Shown here: positions 49,101 to 60,423 of the stretch, piece by piece
Position numbering within the stretch: the stretch's first letter is position 1
Layout of the letters: each line of letters begins with the position of its first letter
NCBI GenBank assembly: GCA_025024175.1
Contig: QCXZ01000064.1
Location: forward strand, 51,791,325-51,855,324
Reading direction: 5' to 3'
From: Rhyzopertha dominica
Taxonomy: Eukaryota > Arthropoda > Insecta > Coleoptera > Bostrichidae
Length of the DNA stretch: 64,000 nucleotides
Notes under the pieces: generated by a model
The model's database searches: none
What the model saw: only the letters and a program-made list of their open reading frames with translations
What the model was told of the DNA's origin: nothing
Position numbers and translations under genes: made by a program

Positions 49101-49467
49101 AGCTTGGGAGGTCAATCCGAGGAAGTCGTATTTGCGAATGGAGAGATTCCTGCCGTGATTGTTGATCAGAAGTTTTATTCGCCGCTATTATATCCTTCGC
49201 AGCTGCAATGCTATTAAAATACAGCGTTTCAAAGGCTTCTCTGTTATTGGATTCTTGGCCTGTATCTTCTATGAAATTCTCTATTTGATCTTGAATTTCA
49301 TCGAATTTATCCCACAACGGCAAGATTTTAGATAAGCGTTCTTCTACATTTCTTATGCTAATCTTTTCTTTACCTTCAAGCGAATCAACGTGCTTTTGAA
49401 AACGATCTACTGCATCTAAGTATTTATCACGTTTGCTTATGAGGGTTTTTAATTCCGGTGCGGGCAT
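46138..49467 (-). CDS. BEL/Pao Gag-protease-(partial Pol) polyprotein
   Basis: One frame of 1109 codons from ATG at 49467, broken only by two Ns (46947, 47296). Gag comes first, with the DUF1759-type block LPRIDLPSFSGAYDQWFPFF and onward (about residues 100-290). A Cys/His-rich nucleic-acid-binding region (CMLCNQAH, CVNCFKPNHTAYKC, CRCCNKKHH) lies at about 320-385, and a retroviral-type aspartic protease (LLDSGSQSNFI) near 446. The lead into reverse transcriptase (FYLPHHAVIKE, VRVVFDASSKS) ends near residue 770 (FHFRTHKY), where the frame jumps to GPPWLQQPSMEWYND. No YxDD catalytic motif and no RNase H are present. A second jump near residue 890 leads to the integrase end (WHFIQPNSPYMGGPWEAA, holding only the last catalytic Glu) and its C-terminal domain. 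Both deletions keep the frame. The protein could make Gag and protease, but not copy or integrate itself. Confidence 0.95.
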   Translation of the reverse strand: MPAPELKTLISKRDKYLDAVDRFQKHVDSLEGKEKISIRNVEERLSKILPLWDKFDEIQDQIENFIEDTGQESNNREAFETLYFNSIAAAKDIIAANKTSDQQSRQESLHSQIRLPRIDLPSFSGAYDQWFPFFDTFQSLIDANTDITNIQKFHYLKSALQAEAKCVLDSLETSAENYNVAWNLLKARYDNQRIIAKNHIRALFDMPSSAKESFTTLRKIVDDTRKHLQALTALKRPTDFWDDLIIYLITTKLDQFTCKEWENQLSKEHPKLSDMLDFLEHKCQTLESVSDKRSPESYNRVQHQNRKSIVATSAAAKTPSCMLCNQAHNLKQCDRFINLPVEQRWREVQGRKLCVNCFKPNHTAYKCFAGKCRCCNKKHHSLLHLDNAKNNSEQASTSISSNTSNPDIVTSNHSLNKTFTEEVLLSTALVNVEGADGTVHVARVLLDSGSQSNFISAAFADKLKLPIIQRNLSVVGVGQASSSSTNLVAVVMSSKYNSFTAKLDCFVLNKITEKLPIISLNPSSVQLPKNIKLADPTFYRSDSIDILIGADLFWNILCIGQIKSNHHPLLQKTHFGWILAGKVPITNKHSKTVCNFAINSDGVDKYLERFWSIEEPTQRQHLAPEEQGCEDHFRHTLERNEQGRFVVRLPFKHAEIPDFGDSRSIALKRLYSLERKLNKQISLKQEYTQFMCEYIELGHMKLIDDCQTDMPGFYLPHHAVIKEXNITTKVRVVFDASSKSANGLSLNDTLMVGPLIQDDLFSIVFHFRTHKYGPPWLQQPSMEWYNDDEIPEARKVIANIAVSKTENFDFAKYSSYSKILRILAYCKRFVTNCKQRPKDRXYGAITYNEMREALKIAVKAVQQECFSKEIEQLKRGENLKRSSLNPLYRQFLSENHKDVLTQTFAEDGVTWHFIQPNSPYMGGPWEAAIKSFKFHLKLIAGNSVLYFEELYTLLVQIEAILNSRPLCPLSDDPNDLTCITPGHFLIGESLTSLPELNLAELPLNRLSRWQLVERLRQHFWRRWHTEYLNNLQSRNKWKSCSGLQPSVGQLVLVRDDNQPPLLWKRGRIIEVHPGNDGIIRSAAVRTSQGVIQRATTRLCPLPIHEVRSE

Positions 49468-49653
49468 TTCGGCGCAGTATTATTATTAATGGGGAAAGTA
49501 AATAGACTCACCAATGTGCTGCCTTGCTGAGCATCAAAGAAGGTAGTTGTATAGTGAAGTTTTTCTGGAGGTCTTCTAATGTTCCGGCCGTCGAAAACGT
49601 TGTTTTCCAGAAGTTTGCGGATGAAGAGCTTCTTCCAGGACTTGCTAGTAAGA

Positions 49654-49670
49654 TCCGGCTCGAAGGACCA
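49654..49670 (-). other. Primer binding site, tRNA-Tyr type
   Basis: Directly inside the 5' LTR. The plus strand reads TCCGGCTCGAAGGACCA, identical to the 3' end of insect tRNA-Tyr as I recall it, including CCA. On the element strand it is the complement, so tRNA-Tyr would prime minus-strand synthesis. Confidence 0.85.
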
Positions 49671-50114
49671 TGTTTCGCGGCACACGTGTAATTTAGTTAA
49701 TTAACACCCTTCGACGGTGTACCGCGTGATTTTCTCATAAATTAAACACTTTCGGACTTACTAACCATATATTCACTAATTCTTACAATACTTCTTAACT
49801 AAGTCTATTCTAACATACAACGTCTTACATTCCCGCGTTACTTTACAATACTGCTTCATTCGTTCTGTACCTAAGTATTTATACTAGCCTACCCCCAACC
49901 CCTAGAAAGAATCCCGTTACACGGTACAAAAGGGACGGATCTTGGAAATTCCCAATGTAAATTTATGATAACAACTGTCGCCCATCCCTTTGTGGTTCAC
50001 AGATAACGGGCAATAAAATATTATTGCGGTTTACAGGAAAGGCCTAATCATTTACCTACTACCTCAATTTGGAATTTCCAACTATAACCCGGAGGGTATT
50101 GCAAACTAAGAACA
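49671..50114 (-). repeat. BEL/Pao 5' LTR
   Basis: 5' LTR in element orientation; the promoter is expected here, but no clear TATA or Inr could be singled out. Confidence 0.96.
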
Positions 50115-50119
50115 AACTG

Positions 50120-51898
<1,779 letters not shown>

Positions 51899-51927
51899 AA
51901 TCTTCGGTTTAAGGGGAATTCGACTTT

Positions 51928-52005
51928 TGTTGAAATTATGTAAACTCTTTTTTCTTTGCCAAGCTTTCGATTTTATTTTAAATCTTCTTCAGGGCTTCTA
52001 CAACA
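51928..52005 (-). ncRNA. PLE hammerhead ribozyme motif, left arm
   Basis: Mirror copy of the motif at 55503-55580; see that entry for the pairing. Confidence 0.68.
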
Positions 52006-52215
52006 TTTATAACAGGATGTACCTAAAACTACATGTAACTCGTAACCTTACTGAAATTGAGGTTTATAAAACGGGGCCAATTTTATCTTCCAAATCTTGC
52101 ATAACTTATATAATTTGATTGAATTTGAAGTTTCATTACAGATTTGATTAATGACAAAATATGAAAGTTGCAACATAGCCACCACATTTTTCATAAATTT
52201 ATGCCTGCCGATTTA

Positions 52216-54081
52216 CTATGATTTTAATATTTCTTCTGATAATAAATAGGTGTAAATATTACTCAAATTTTGTGTATCCGATTTTTTATTTATTGTGTTA
52301 GCACTTTTATTAATTTGGTACATTTCTAAAATCAAACGTTTATTTGTAACATTCTCTTTTTCTAAAATTTTGACTTCTTCCCAATTTATTATGTGATTAT
52401 TTCTAATTACGTGTTCTCCTAATGAACATCGATCTCTATCTTTTCTAATATCACTTTTATGCAGTGCTATCCTACTGGATAGCCACTGCGATGTCTGTCC
52501 CACATAAATTCTTTCACAAGTATCACATTTTAAAGAATAAACAACATTCGATTGATATTGTAATGGAATTTTTGATTTCAATTTGCTAAATAAATTTGAA
52601 CCCTTTTTAAAATTTTTTAATGCTATTTTTATACCCTCATTTTGAAAACTTCTAATTAATTTTGTTGCCAAACCTGTAATATTTGGAAGAGATCCAAACC
52701 CAGATACTTCTGAATTATGATTACTTTGAGAATCATGGTTTTCTTGCTGCTCCACTCTGTCTAAAACATTCACCGAATTTAAATTTTGTTGATTAATCGC
52801 ACAATCGTTTTGTAAGTAATCAATAGTAGAAAATAATATTTTGTTTATCAAAGTTTGCGGGTAAGAATTTTGAAGTAACATAATTTTTAATTTTTGTAAA
52901 TTCTTATTTATGTAATTTGGATGTGAAATTTTTTTAATTCTATGTTTCATTTGCCTAATAAAGTTAATTTTAATTTTAATTGAGTGATTTGACAAAAAAT
53001 TTATATATCTGCCTGAAGAGGTGGGTTTTTGATACCAATCTAAGACAATCTTATTATTTTGCCGTATTACTTTTGTATCTAGAAACGGTACACCACCATC
53101 CACTTCTCTCTCAACTGTAAATTTTATATGTTGGTCGAAAGAATTGAAAACCATTATAATTTCTTCTATGCCAGAGGTTGGAATTACTAAAATTAAATCA
53201 TCCACAAATTTTTTTATAAATGTTATGTTATATGTCAATTTTGGTATACATGAATTTAGAAGTTCGTCCATTACATACTGTGCAAGTATAGGACTTAATT
53301 TTGAACCCATAGCGCATCCAAAAATTTGTTTGTAATATTTGTCCTCATAGTTAAAATAATTGTTATCTAATATGAATGATACCATTTCTATAAAAAGCTC
53401 TCTTCTTTTATAATTTGTATTAATTTTTGGACATTGAAAAAATGGGTCAATTTCATTCCATTTTTCACTCAAAATTTTGATCACCAAAGATTTTGAAATG
53501 TTTCCAAAAAGATTGACCACATCTAGCGATACTATTTCATGTCCCTGTGGAATTTCTATATTTTTAACTAACTCTGCAAAACTGAAACTGTCTTTTATGT
53601 AATAGTCATTATTGGTATCATACGCCATTGTTAAAATGTCACAAATTAATTTTGATAAATTAGTCATTGGACTTTGTATACTTGACACTATAGGTCTTAA
53701 AGGTGTGTTTTCTTTGTGAAGTTTTGGATTGCCATAGATTCTCGGGCTGACTGAATTATAGATTTTGTTAGCTTTAGCTTTTTGTGAAGTTATATGTTGT
53801 ATTTTTTCTAGTTTGCTAACATAAGTATTAGATTTTGTTTGAACAGTACGTGTAGGATCACATCTAAGTACTTTAAAATAGTTTTCGTCCGAAAGAATGT
53901 CATTCATTTTAATTTGGTATTGTTCTTTATCCATGACTACTGTTACGCCTCCTTTATCACTATTTAAGGTTAATAAATTTGGATTTAATTTTAAATAATT
54001 CTGAGTTTCTTTGTAAAGTGTATCTGTTTGGTTTTTTACACCTTTATTTTTATGTATAAATCCTGATATTTCAATGTCCAA
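52216..54081 (-). CDS. PLE reverse transcriptase-GIY-YIG endonuclease, 5'-truncated
   Basis: Open for about 621 codons with no ATG at the start; the frame runs straight into the fold-back axis, so the N-terminus is missing. Visible parts: an N-terminal PLE region with LNSDKGGVTVVMDKEQY and IYGNPKLHKENTPLRPIVSS; RT motif A near residue 185 as SLDVVNLFGNIS (usual VSLFTN); AMGSKLSPILAQYVM (motif B, about 260); KKFVDDLILVIP near 294 (FVDD for the usual YVDD); a linker; and a GIY-YIG nuclease from about 510 (VVYSLKCDTCERIYVGQT, then R and H residues in SSRIALHKSDIRK and the E of CSLGEHVIRN). It ends at a stop at 52216. The C-terminal domains look intact and close to functional. Confidence 0.93.
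   Translation of the reverse strand: MDIEISGFIHKNKGVKNQTDTLYKETQNYLKLNPNLLTLNSDKGGVTVVMDKEQYQIKMNDILSDENYFKVLRCDPTRTVQTKSNTYVSKLEKIQHITSQKAKANKIYNSVSPRIYGNPKLHKENTPLRPIVSSIQSPMTNLSKLICDILTMAYDTNNDYYIKDSFSFAELVKNIEIPQGHEIVSLDVVNLFGNISKSLVIKILSEKWNEIDPFFQCPKINTNYKRRELFIEMVSFILDNNYFNYEDKYYKQIFGCAMGSKLSPILAQYVMDELLNSCIPKLTYNITFIKKFVDDLILVIPTSGIEEIIMVFNSFDQHIKFTVEREVDGGVPFLDTKVIRQNNKIVLDWYQKPTSSGRYINFLSNHSIKIKINFIRQMKHRIKKISHPNYINKNLQKLKIMLLQNSYPQTLINKILFSTIDYLQNDCAINQQNLNSVNVLDRVEQQENHDSQSNHNSEVSGFGSLPNITGLATKLIRSFQNEGIKIALKNFKKGSNLFSKLKSKIPLQYQSNVVYSLKCDTCERIYVGQTSQWLSSRIALHKSDIRKDRDRCSLGEHVIRNNHIINWEEVKILEKENVTNKRLILEMYQINKSANTINKKSDTQNLSNIYTYLLSEEILKS
53440..54068 (-). other. Single-copy spacer of the PLE inverted repeat
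   Basis: Unique 5' portion of the left PLE copy, coding throughout on the minus strand; it separates the two 1549-bp arms. Confidence 0.9.
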
Positions 54082-55292
54082 AAATTAATACAAATTATAA
54101 AAGAAGAGAGCTTTTTATAGAAATGGTATCATTCATATTAGATAACAATTATTTTAACTATGAGGACAAATATTACAAACAAATTTTTGGATGCGCTATG
54201 GGTTCAAAATTAAGTCCTATACTTGCACAGTATGTAATGGACGAACTTCTAAATTCATGTATACCAAAATTGACATATAACATAACATTTATAAAAAAAT
54301 TTGTGGATGATTTAATTTTAGTAATTCCAACCTCTGGCATAGAAGAAATTATAATGGTTTTCAATTCTTTCGACCAACATATAAAATTTACAGTTGAGAG
54401 AGAAGTGGATGGTGGTGTACCGTTTCTAGATACAAAAGTAATACGGCAAAATAATAAGATTGTCTTAGATTGGTATCAAAAACCCACCTCTTCAGGCAGA
54501 TATATAAATTTTTTGTCAAATCACTCAATTAAAATTAAAATTAACTTTATTAGGCAAATGAAACATAGAATTAAAAAAATTTCACATCCAAATTACATAA
54601 ATAAGAATTTACAAAAATTAAAAATTATGTTACTTCAAAATTCTTACCCGCAAACTTTGATAAACAAAATATTATTTTCTACTATTGATTACTTACAAAA
54701 CGATTGTGCGATTAATCAACAAAATTTAAATTCGGTGAATGTTTTAGACAGAGTGGAGCAGCAAGAAAACCATGATTCTCAAAGTAATCATAATTCAGAA
54801 GTATCTGGGTTTGGATCTCTTCCAAATATTACAGGTTTGGCAACAAAATTAATTAGAAGTTTTCAAAATGAGGGTATAAAAATAGCATTAAAAAATTTTA
54901 AAAAGGGTTCAAATTTATTTAGCAAATTGAAATCAAAAATTCCATTACAATATCAATCGAATGTTGTTTATTCTTTAAAATGTGATACTTGTGAAAGAAT
55001 TTATGTGGGACAGACATCGCAGTGGCTATCCAGTAGGATAGCACTGCATAAAAGTGATATTAGAAAAGATAGAGATCGATGTTCATTAGGAGAACACGTA
55101 ATTAGAAATAATCACATAATAAATTGGGAAGAAGTCAAAATTTTAGAAAAAGAGAATGTTACAAATAAACGTTTGATTTTAGAAATGTACCAAATTAATA
55201 AAAGTGCTAACACAATAAATAAAAAATCGGATACACAAAATTTGAGTAATATTTACACCTATTTATTATCAGAAGAAATATTAAAATCATAG
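54078..55292 (+). pseudogene. PLE RT-GIY-YIG, second copy (C-terminal part)
   Basis: The frame is open from the axis (PKINTNYKRRELFIEM) to the stop at 55292; the first ATG is at 54123. It repeats the C-terminal two-thirds of the left copy exactly: AMGSKLSPILAQYVM, KKFVDDLILVIP, the linker and the complete GIY-YIG nuclease. RT motif A and everything before it are absent. It cannot act as a full RT, but the nuclease domain is complete. Confidence 0.92.
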
Positions 55293-55502
55293 TAAATCGG
55301 CAGGCATAAATTTATGAAAAATGTGGTGGCTATGTTGCAACTTTCATATTTTGTCATTAATCAAATCTGTAATGAAACTTCAAATTCAATCAAATTATAT
55401 AAGTTATGCAAGATTTGGAAGATAAAATTGGCCCCGTTTTATAAACCTCAATTTCAGTAAGGTTACGAGTTACATGTAGTTTTAGGTACATCCTGTTATA
55501 AA

Positions 55503-55580
55503 TGTTGTAGAAGCCCTGAAGAAGATTTAAAATAAAATCGAAAGCTTGGCAAAGAAAAAAGAGTTTACATAATTTCAACA
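55503..55580 (+). ncRNA. PLE hammerhead ribozyme motif, right arm
   Basis: Core CUGAAGA 55516-55522. Helix II GAUUU 55524-55528 pairs with AAAUC 55535-55539. GAA is 55540-55542, then the self-complementary AGCU 55543-55546 and U17 at 55547. Helix I starts with GCC 55513-55515 and GGC 55548-55550, followed by a large internal loop and UGUUG 55503-55507 with CAACA 55576-55580. All invariant core bases are present. It lies about 220 bp after the stop codon, as expected for a PLE. Confidence 0.7.
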
Positions 55581-55647
55581 AAAGTCGAATTCCCCTTAAA
55601 CCGAAGATTTAAATATAATTAAATACGACTGCTATTTCCATTTAACG

Positions 55648-55648
<1 letters not shown>

Positions 55649-55706
<58 letters not shown>
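55649..55706. repeat. (TA)n microsatellite
   Basis: About 55 bp of TA units, 31 bp beyond the end of the right PLE arm. Confidence 0.95.
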
Positions 55707-55713
<7 letters not shown>

Positions 55714-55879
55714 GTAATTGGGGGCGAAGTTCAGCCAATAGCCCTCATATGGAAAGCTGCGGTTGTTCTCCCACTTAACCCCCAGTTTAAAAAAAAATAG
55801 ATTCATACTACATGACACTGCTCTAATCGGGACACCCAAATGCACGCCAGCGCCCAGTTAAGTGTAATTTTAAATTTAT

Positions 55880-56085
55880 TTTGTTCAAGACTGACTGACT
55901 TGTGCCCGAAGCAAATATTTATGCAAATGTTTTCGAAAACTTAAAAGAGTACACTGCTTAATGCTCTGAGGCAAAGAGTTATAAAACGAAACACATTCAT
56001 AAAGAAAACGTCGTTTACCCATCTCAGTGTAACATAGCTACATATCTATCAACCCCCTATGCCTCAGGTTCAGATGATGGACGTC
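55880..56085 (-). pseudogene. CR1/Jockey-like LINE C-terminal relic
   Basis: The minus strand reads HHLNLRHRGLIDM, a stop, LCYTEMGKRRFLYECVSFYN, then SLPQSIKQCTLLSFRKHLHK and YLLRAQ. The R-R-F-x-Y-x-x-V-x-x-Y-N-x-LP-x-x-I and SF-x-x-x-L-x-x-YL blocks mark the extreme C-terminus of CR1/Jockey-type ORF2 proteins. 5'-truncated, as LINE insertions usually are. Confidence 0.75.
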
Positions 56086-57230
56086 GGTGCGAAAACGAAT
56101 TTTATTACACAGATATGATGGTCTTCTGTCAAGGAGTGGAAATAACAAAAATTCAGTAATAGTGTGGGGTATTCAAGCGAGGTGGCAGATCTCTACCATG
56201 CTATGGTAGGTCTCCACTAAGCTACTTCGTAGATAAAAAAAATCATCCTTTTTTTAATACAGTAAATGTATTACTTTATTCTACATATATGCAGCGTAAT
56301 AAACAGCACTTTCATTCCCTTTTTTATTCTTTAAACCATCTGTCATGTGTAAATATGAAGCGAATATTCATGAAATGAAGTTTTCGGTATTGTAATAGTA
56401 AATTATTTGGTATATGGGATGACAGTTCTTTGGCATCTATTGTAGATATTTAGATAAACAACTACGTAAAAACAATTATTGAATACAGAGTATTCAGTTT
56501 ACAACAGGCAATAACTTACTCGGCTACTTTTAACGGAACATCCTGTGTTTATTAATCATACAGTTGACCGTTTCGGTGTTATTTTACTTTTTCTGAAAAA
56601 AACCACTTTTGCGGCATTTTACAACAATTTATTTGTGAATCATTATCATAGCGTTTTTTTTCAGCAGAAACACATGAATATTATATTATTCATAGTGACA
56701 TCTTCTGTTAATTTTCGTTGTTTTATTTGTGTCTTTATCGGAAAAAGAGGTGTCCAAAGTTTGAAGCTTTCGGAAGGTTAAGAAAAGGATTTACTGCGAC
56801 TGTAACCGAAGAAAATGAAACTATGGCATTAACAGCAATAATTGAAAATTCACATTCTCGTTAGCCTGGTATAGCCCTTCAATGAATCAGCGGGTAGAAT
56901 TTTAAGGAAGTACAATCTTCACCCTTATTGTATTCAGCTTTATCAAGAGCTTTTCGGAAACGATTTTGATAGTGATAAACGATTAGCATTCTGTCAGTGG
57001 ATAGTGCAGAACATCACGACTTTTTCAGAAGTGTTCCGACGCGCGACTTGGCTTGACATAAATTTGCATCAAAGTGTAAACTCAGAGCACATTTCGGTTC
57101 AGTACTATATCATTATTAATTGTGCGCAACAAAGCCATTTATCGTCTAAATATATTTACGTTTATAGTTGTCATATAAGATTATTTAATGGATGTGTAGG
57201 CACTTATAACAAAACAGCTTCTGTGTTAGC
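56086..57230. other. Non-coding stretch
   Basis: No domain recognised in the short plus frames at 56545-56781 and 57004-57234. Confidence 0.45.
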
Positions 57231-57296
57231 TTAGCGGGAATCGAACCCGAGACCCATGTGTTAACGTTCCAACGTGCAACTAACTATACCATCAAA
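57231..57296 (-). repeat. tRNA-like sequence (SINE head or tRNA pseudogene)
   Basis: The minus strand has a perfect pol III B box GGTTCGATTCC (complement of 57237-57247) and an A-box-like TGGTATAGTTAGTTGC (complement of 57276-57291) at tRNA spacing. The acceptor stem does not pair well, so it is not a functional tRNA. It could be the head of a tRNA-derived SINE. Confidence 0.6.
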
Positions 57297-57343
57297 GTAG
57301 ATTTACGCACAGTCAAAGCGGTAGCAAGTAAAGTCACCAAATA

Positions 57344-58584
57344 TACGAGGCATGTTTTTTAAGTAAGTACCGTTTTGGAATTAAAAAAAGACGTGCAAAG
57401 ATATCGCAATAATTTTATCTTACATGAAAGCCTGTACCTTAATCTACTTTTCTACATAATTTCCGTGAATATTGAGGCACTTGTCATAACGTGGCACCAG
57501 TTTCTGAATACCCTCCTCATAAAATTCTGGCGCCTGACTTGTTAACCACTGTATCACAAATGTTTCGACTTCGTTATCGTCTTGAAGACGCTGACCACCC
57601 ACGTGTTTCTTCAAGTGCAGGAACAAATGGTAGTCGCTGGGCGCCAGAGCAGGGCTGTATGGAGGATGATCTAGAGTTTCCCATTTAAAAGATTTGATGA
57701 GATCTTTGGTCCGATTAGCCACATGTGGACGGGCATTGTCATGCAGCAAAACGATACCCTTACTCAACTTGCCACGTCTTTTGTTCTGGATTGCACGACG
57801 CAGAGTGTTCAATGTCTTACAATAAGACGCTGCATTGATTGTCTCATTGCGAGGCAGAAACTCCACTAGCAATACTCCTTTTCTGTCCCAAAAAACTGTG
57901 CACATGATTTTCCGGGCAGAAATTGTTTGCTTAAACTTCACTTTTTTGGGTGATGATGAATGTCGCCATTCCATGGTTTGTTGTTTCGATTCTGGTGTGA
58001 CGTAGGCCACCCATGTTTCGTCACCAGTAACAATTTGGTCTAAAAACGTGAACACAATTTCCGGTAATTCAAGTTCTCGGTCACAATGCGATACAAAACA
58101 CTACGAGAATATTGAGGAAAGCAGTCGCACAATGATGAAATTGTAAAACGTCTGTTTTCTCTCACCTTTTCGTTCACTTTCTGCACCAAATCTTCATTAA
58201 CGACCGAAGGACGCCCATTCCGTTTTTCATCATGCACATTTGTGCGGCCATCTTTAAATGCTCTCACCCATTTCCTTATCATTCCATCACTCATAATGTT
58301 TTGTCCGTAAACTTCACAGATCTCACGATGAATATCGATCGGTTTTACGCCTTTAGCACTAAGAAATCGTATAACAGCCCGTACTTCACAATCGGCGGGA
58401 CTCACGATTGTCGGAGGCATCTTAAACACTCAGTAAACAACGTATACAATGAAGAATCAAACTGTAATGGCGACAGTGCGTAGACAAGAGATGTAGGTAA
58501 CCAGCGCGCATGCGCGGAACGCCGACCGTAGCGCTGCGGCGGCGGAATCGCAAAACGGTACTTATTAAAAAAACATCTCTCGTA
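57344..58584 (-). mobile_element. mariner element with internal deletion
   Basis: Inverted ends: TACGAGGCATGTTTTTT from 57344 and the complement of TACGAGAGATGTTTTTTT up to 58584, with AGTACCGTTTTG conserved inward. TA at both ends (57344-57345 and 58583-58584) fits a mariner TA target, giving an element of about 1237 bp. It is slightly shorter than a typical 1.3-kb mariner because of a coding deletion. Confidence 0.93.
57444..58429 (-). pseudogene. mariner transposase (D,D34D), broken by a deletion
   Basis: Two minus-strand frames. 58429-58040 encodes the N-terminal DNA-binding half, with helix-turn-helix regions VIRFLSAKGVKPIDIHREI and FTISSLCDCFPQYSRSVLY and the linker KRNGRPSV. 58055-57444 encodes the catalytic half: VTGDETWVAYV (first Asp), LLHDNARPHVANRT (second Asp), and SPALAPSDYHLFLHLKKH (third Asp, 34 residues after the second), ending YDKCLNIHGNYVEK. 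About 30-35 residues between the halves are missing and the reading frame shifts there. All three catalytic Asp are intact, but the protein cannot be made as one piece. Confidence 0.93.
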
Positions 58585-59258
58585 TTACAGTACCACAATA
58601 GTCCGCCATTCTAGGGCAATATATTTAGTGACTCTAGTAGCGAGGCTACTGAAACATCATCTAACATTTTGTAGCTGAATCTCTCGTCAATCAGTATTTT
58701 ACATACCCATTAAAGAATCTTACACTACAATTGAGTGGACTATTGCCAATATCGATGTCTTGTGAATATTTAATACTAAAATTACTTTTTTTTATTTTTA
58801 GGTAAGTCCTAGAAGAGGTGCTACGATTATGTTGACGCAATATGGTGAGTCGTGAATACCAGGTCTGTGGTCTTTAAATTCTATAACTCTATAAGTAGCA
58901 TAAGTAACACAATTTGAAGCGGAGTAGCATCCAAGAACAGCTATCAGTAAAATGAAATAAATGTAGCAAAACGTTTCCCAGAATGACTAAAGGTAAGAAT
59001 TTGGCAGCAATAACCGTAGCTGAAGTGACCGAAAAATAATATGCTTTTTGCTTTATGTACTTTTTTCATGCCAGCTTCGGGAGGATAAAAGGATAAAACT
59101 GTGCTAAGTACTGCATTAACACATGTTGTCTTATTTATATGCAAATCCAAACAGTTTCACTTTAAAATATTAGATTTCTGTAACTGGCATTAGCAACCTC
59201 AAAAGTCCATGCCTATCAGTTGCCACAAAACGTCATCTAGTACACTGGACAGTTAGGA
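58585..59258. other. Non-coding stretch
   Basis: No feature recognised. Confidence 0.45.
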
Positions 59259-60115
59259 CACAAGGTTTACAGAAAACCAACACACACAGAAAGATATTTA
59301 CATGCCACATCTCACCACCCTCCCTCTCAAAAGAATAGTCTTATAAGGACGTTATTTGATAGAGCCCAAAGGATTTAAAAAAGAAATATATGATCTTAAA
59401 TCAGCGCTAGCTAGAAATGGTTANAGCAATAAGAATATTTGGTTTTTAATAAAAGTAATAATAATTTAGATAAAATTTTAAGTTCTGCTAAAGATAAAGT
59501 ACATTTAGAGAGTGAAGGTGTATACAAAATTACTTGTTCTTGCGGCAAGTGTTACATAGGTCAAACTAAAAGAAAAGTAGGTACGCGTTTGAAAGAACAC
59601 ATACGTGCTACTAGGCTGCAACAAATAGATAAATCTTCCGTAGCTGAACACTCGTATTTGACTAAACACATGATTGACTTTGATAAAACAAAAATTTTAC
59701 ATAGAGAAAAATATTGTCACAAACGTTTAATAAAAGAAGCTATAGAAATTTGTGGGAATATTAATAATTTTAACAGGGATTGTTAAAATTATGAATTAGG
59801 TGACATTTGGAAGGCTATTTTGTAATTATCTTTTACCAAGTAGTTCATGTATATCTAGTAGGTAGGTAGTTCCTTTTTCGTCGTTAGGTTCTTTTTTATC
59901 AGGTTGGCACGTTGTTTCTATGACGTCTCGCTTCCTTGGTGATTTGTTTATTTACTTTCAAAATTTTGTTTGAACTTGTGCCAGGTAAATTTTGAGGTTC
60001 GATTACAGGTCTAATCGAAACGTCAGACTAATAACTTTTTGTCAGTGTTTTCAAGAGACAGCGATCTTTCCGATAAAATCTTATCTTATATTATGGAAAG
60101 CATTCGCCCTCGTAT
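59259..60115 (+). mobile_element. PLE, 5'-truncated (copy C)
   Basis: Starts with the C-terminal edge of the RT ([20 protein letters not shown], then [12 protein letters not shown] and a stop), continues through a frameshifted linker to an intact GIY-YIG domain, and ends in about 320 bp of 3' non-coding sequence shared with copies A and B, finishing near gcattcgccctcgtat. The 3' region keeps hammerhead helix II and GAAACGUC (about 60000-60025), but the segment with the CUGANGA core is deleted relative to copy B. Confidence 0.85.
59439..59786 (+). pseudogene. PLE GIY-YIG endonuclease domain
   Basis: Open frame of 115 codons covering the whole GIY-YIG nuclease: GVYKITCSCGKCYIGQTKRK (with a Cys-rich insert between GVY and YIG as in PLEs), VGTRLKEHIRATR (catalytic-type Arg and His), and SVAEHSYLTKHMIDF (conserved Glu-His). 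The RT that should precede it is truncated, so it is an orphan fragment. Confidence 0.88.
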
Positions 60116-60423
60116 CTAGTACAACATTTTTTTGTTTTAATTTATTTAAATCGACAGTTTATTTAAGACTACGTCCCCATAACCGTTATAATGAAATTGT
60201 TTGCTTGATTGTCACAGTATACAAACGTAAAACTGTAGACAAGAAGTGCAATACACTACGTGCATTAACAAGATATTGAGTGAAAATTTAGCGAATTAAA
60301 ACATCCCACTAAAAATTCTTCTTTCAATAGTTTTTATTCTATCTATTAGTAGTTTTGCGTATTGAATTGTTTTTAATTATAATTAGGTTTGGGAGTCTAT
60401 TTGTTAGGTATTTGACAAGTAGT
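60116..60423. other. Non-coding stretch
   Basis: No feature recognised. Confidence 0.4.

Larger units (their letters stand above)
45562..50114 (-). mobile_element. BEL/Pao LTR retrotransposon, internally deleted
   Basis: Complete LTR element of 4553 bp on the minus strand. Its LTRs are 45562-46005 and 49671-50114, 444 bp each, beginning TG and ending CA on the plus strand. AACTG flanks it at 45557-45561 and 50115-50119, a 5-bp target duplication as is usual for BEL/Pao. The LTRs differ at only two positions that I can see (45571 vs 49680 region and 45580 vs 49690 region), so the insertion is recent. The internal region is one long frame, far shorter than an autonomous BEL polyprotein because the RT core, RNase H and most of integrase are gone. 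Confidence 0.97.

Noticed and set aside
49449..49685. 78-codon minus frame across the BEL leader
   Set aside because: It spans the primer binding site and overlaps the Gag start; not a separate gene.
59990..60030. Hammerhead in PLE copy C
   Set aside because: Helix II and GAAACGUC are present, but the CUGANGA strand is deleted compared with copy B; the nearby TTGAGGTTC does not fit.
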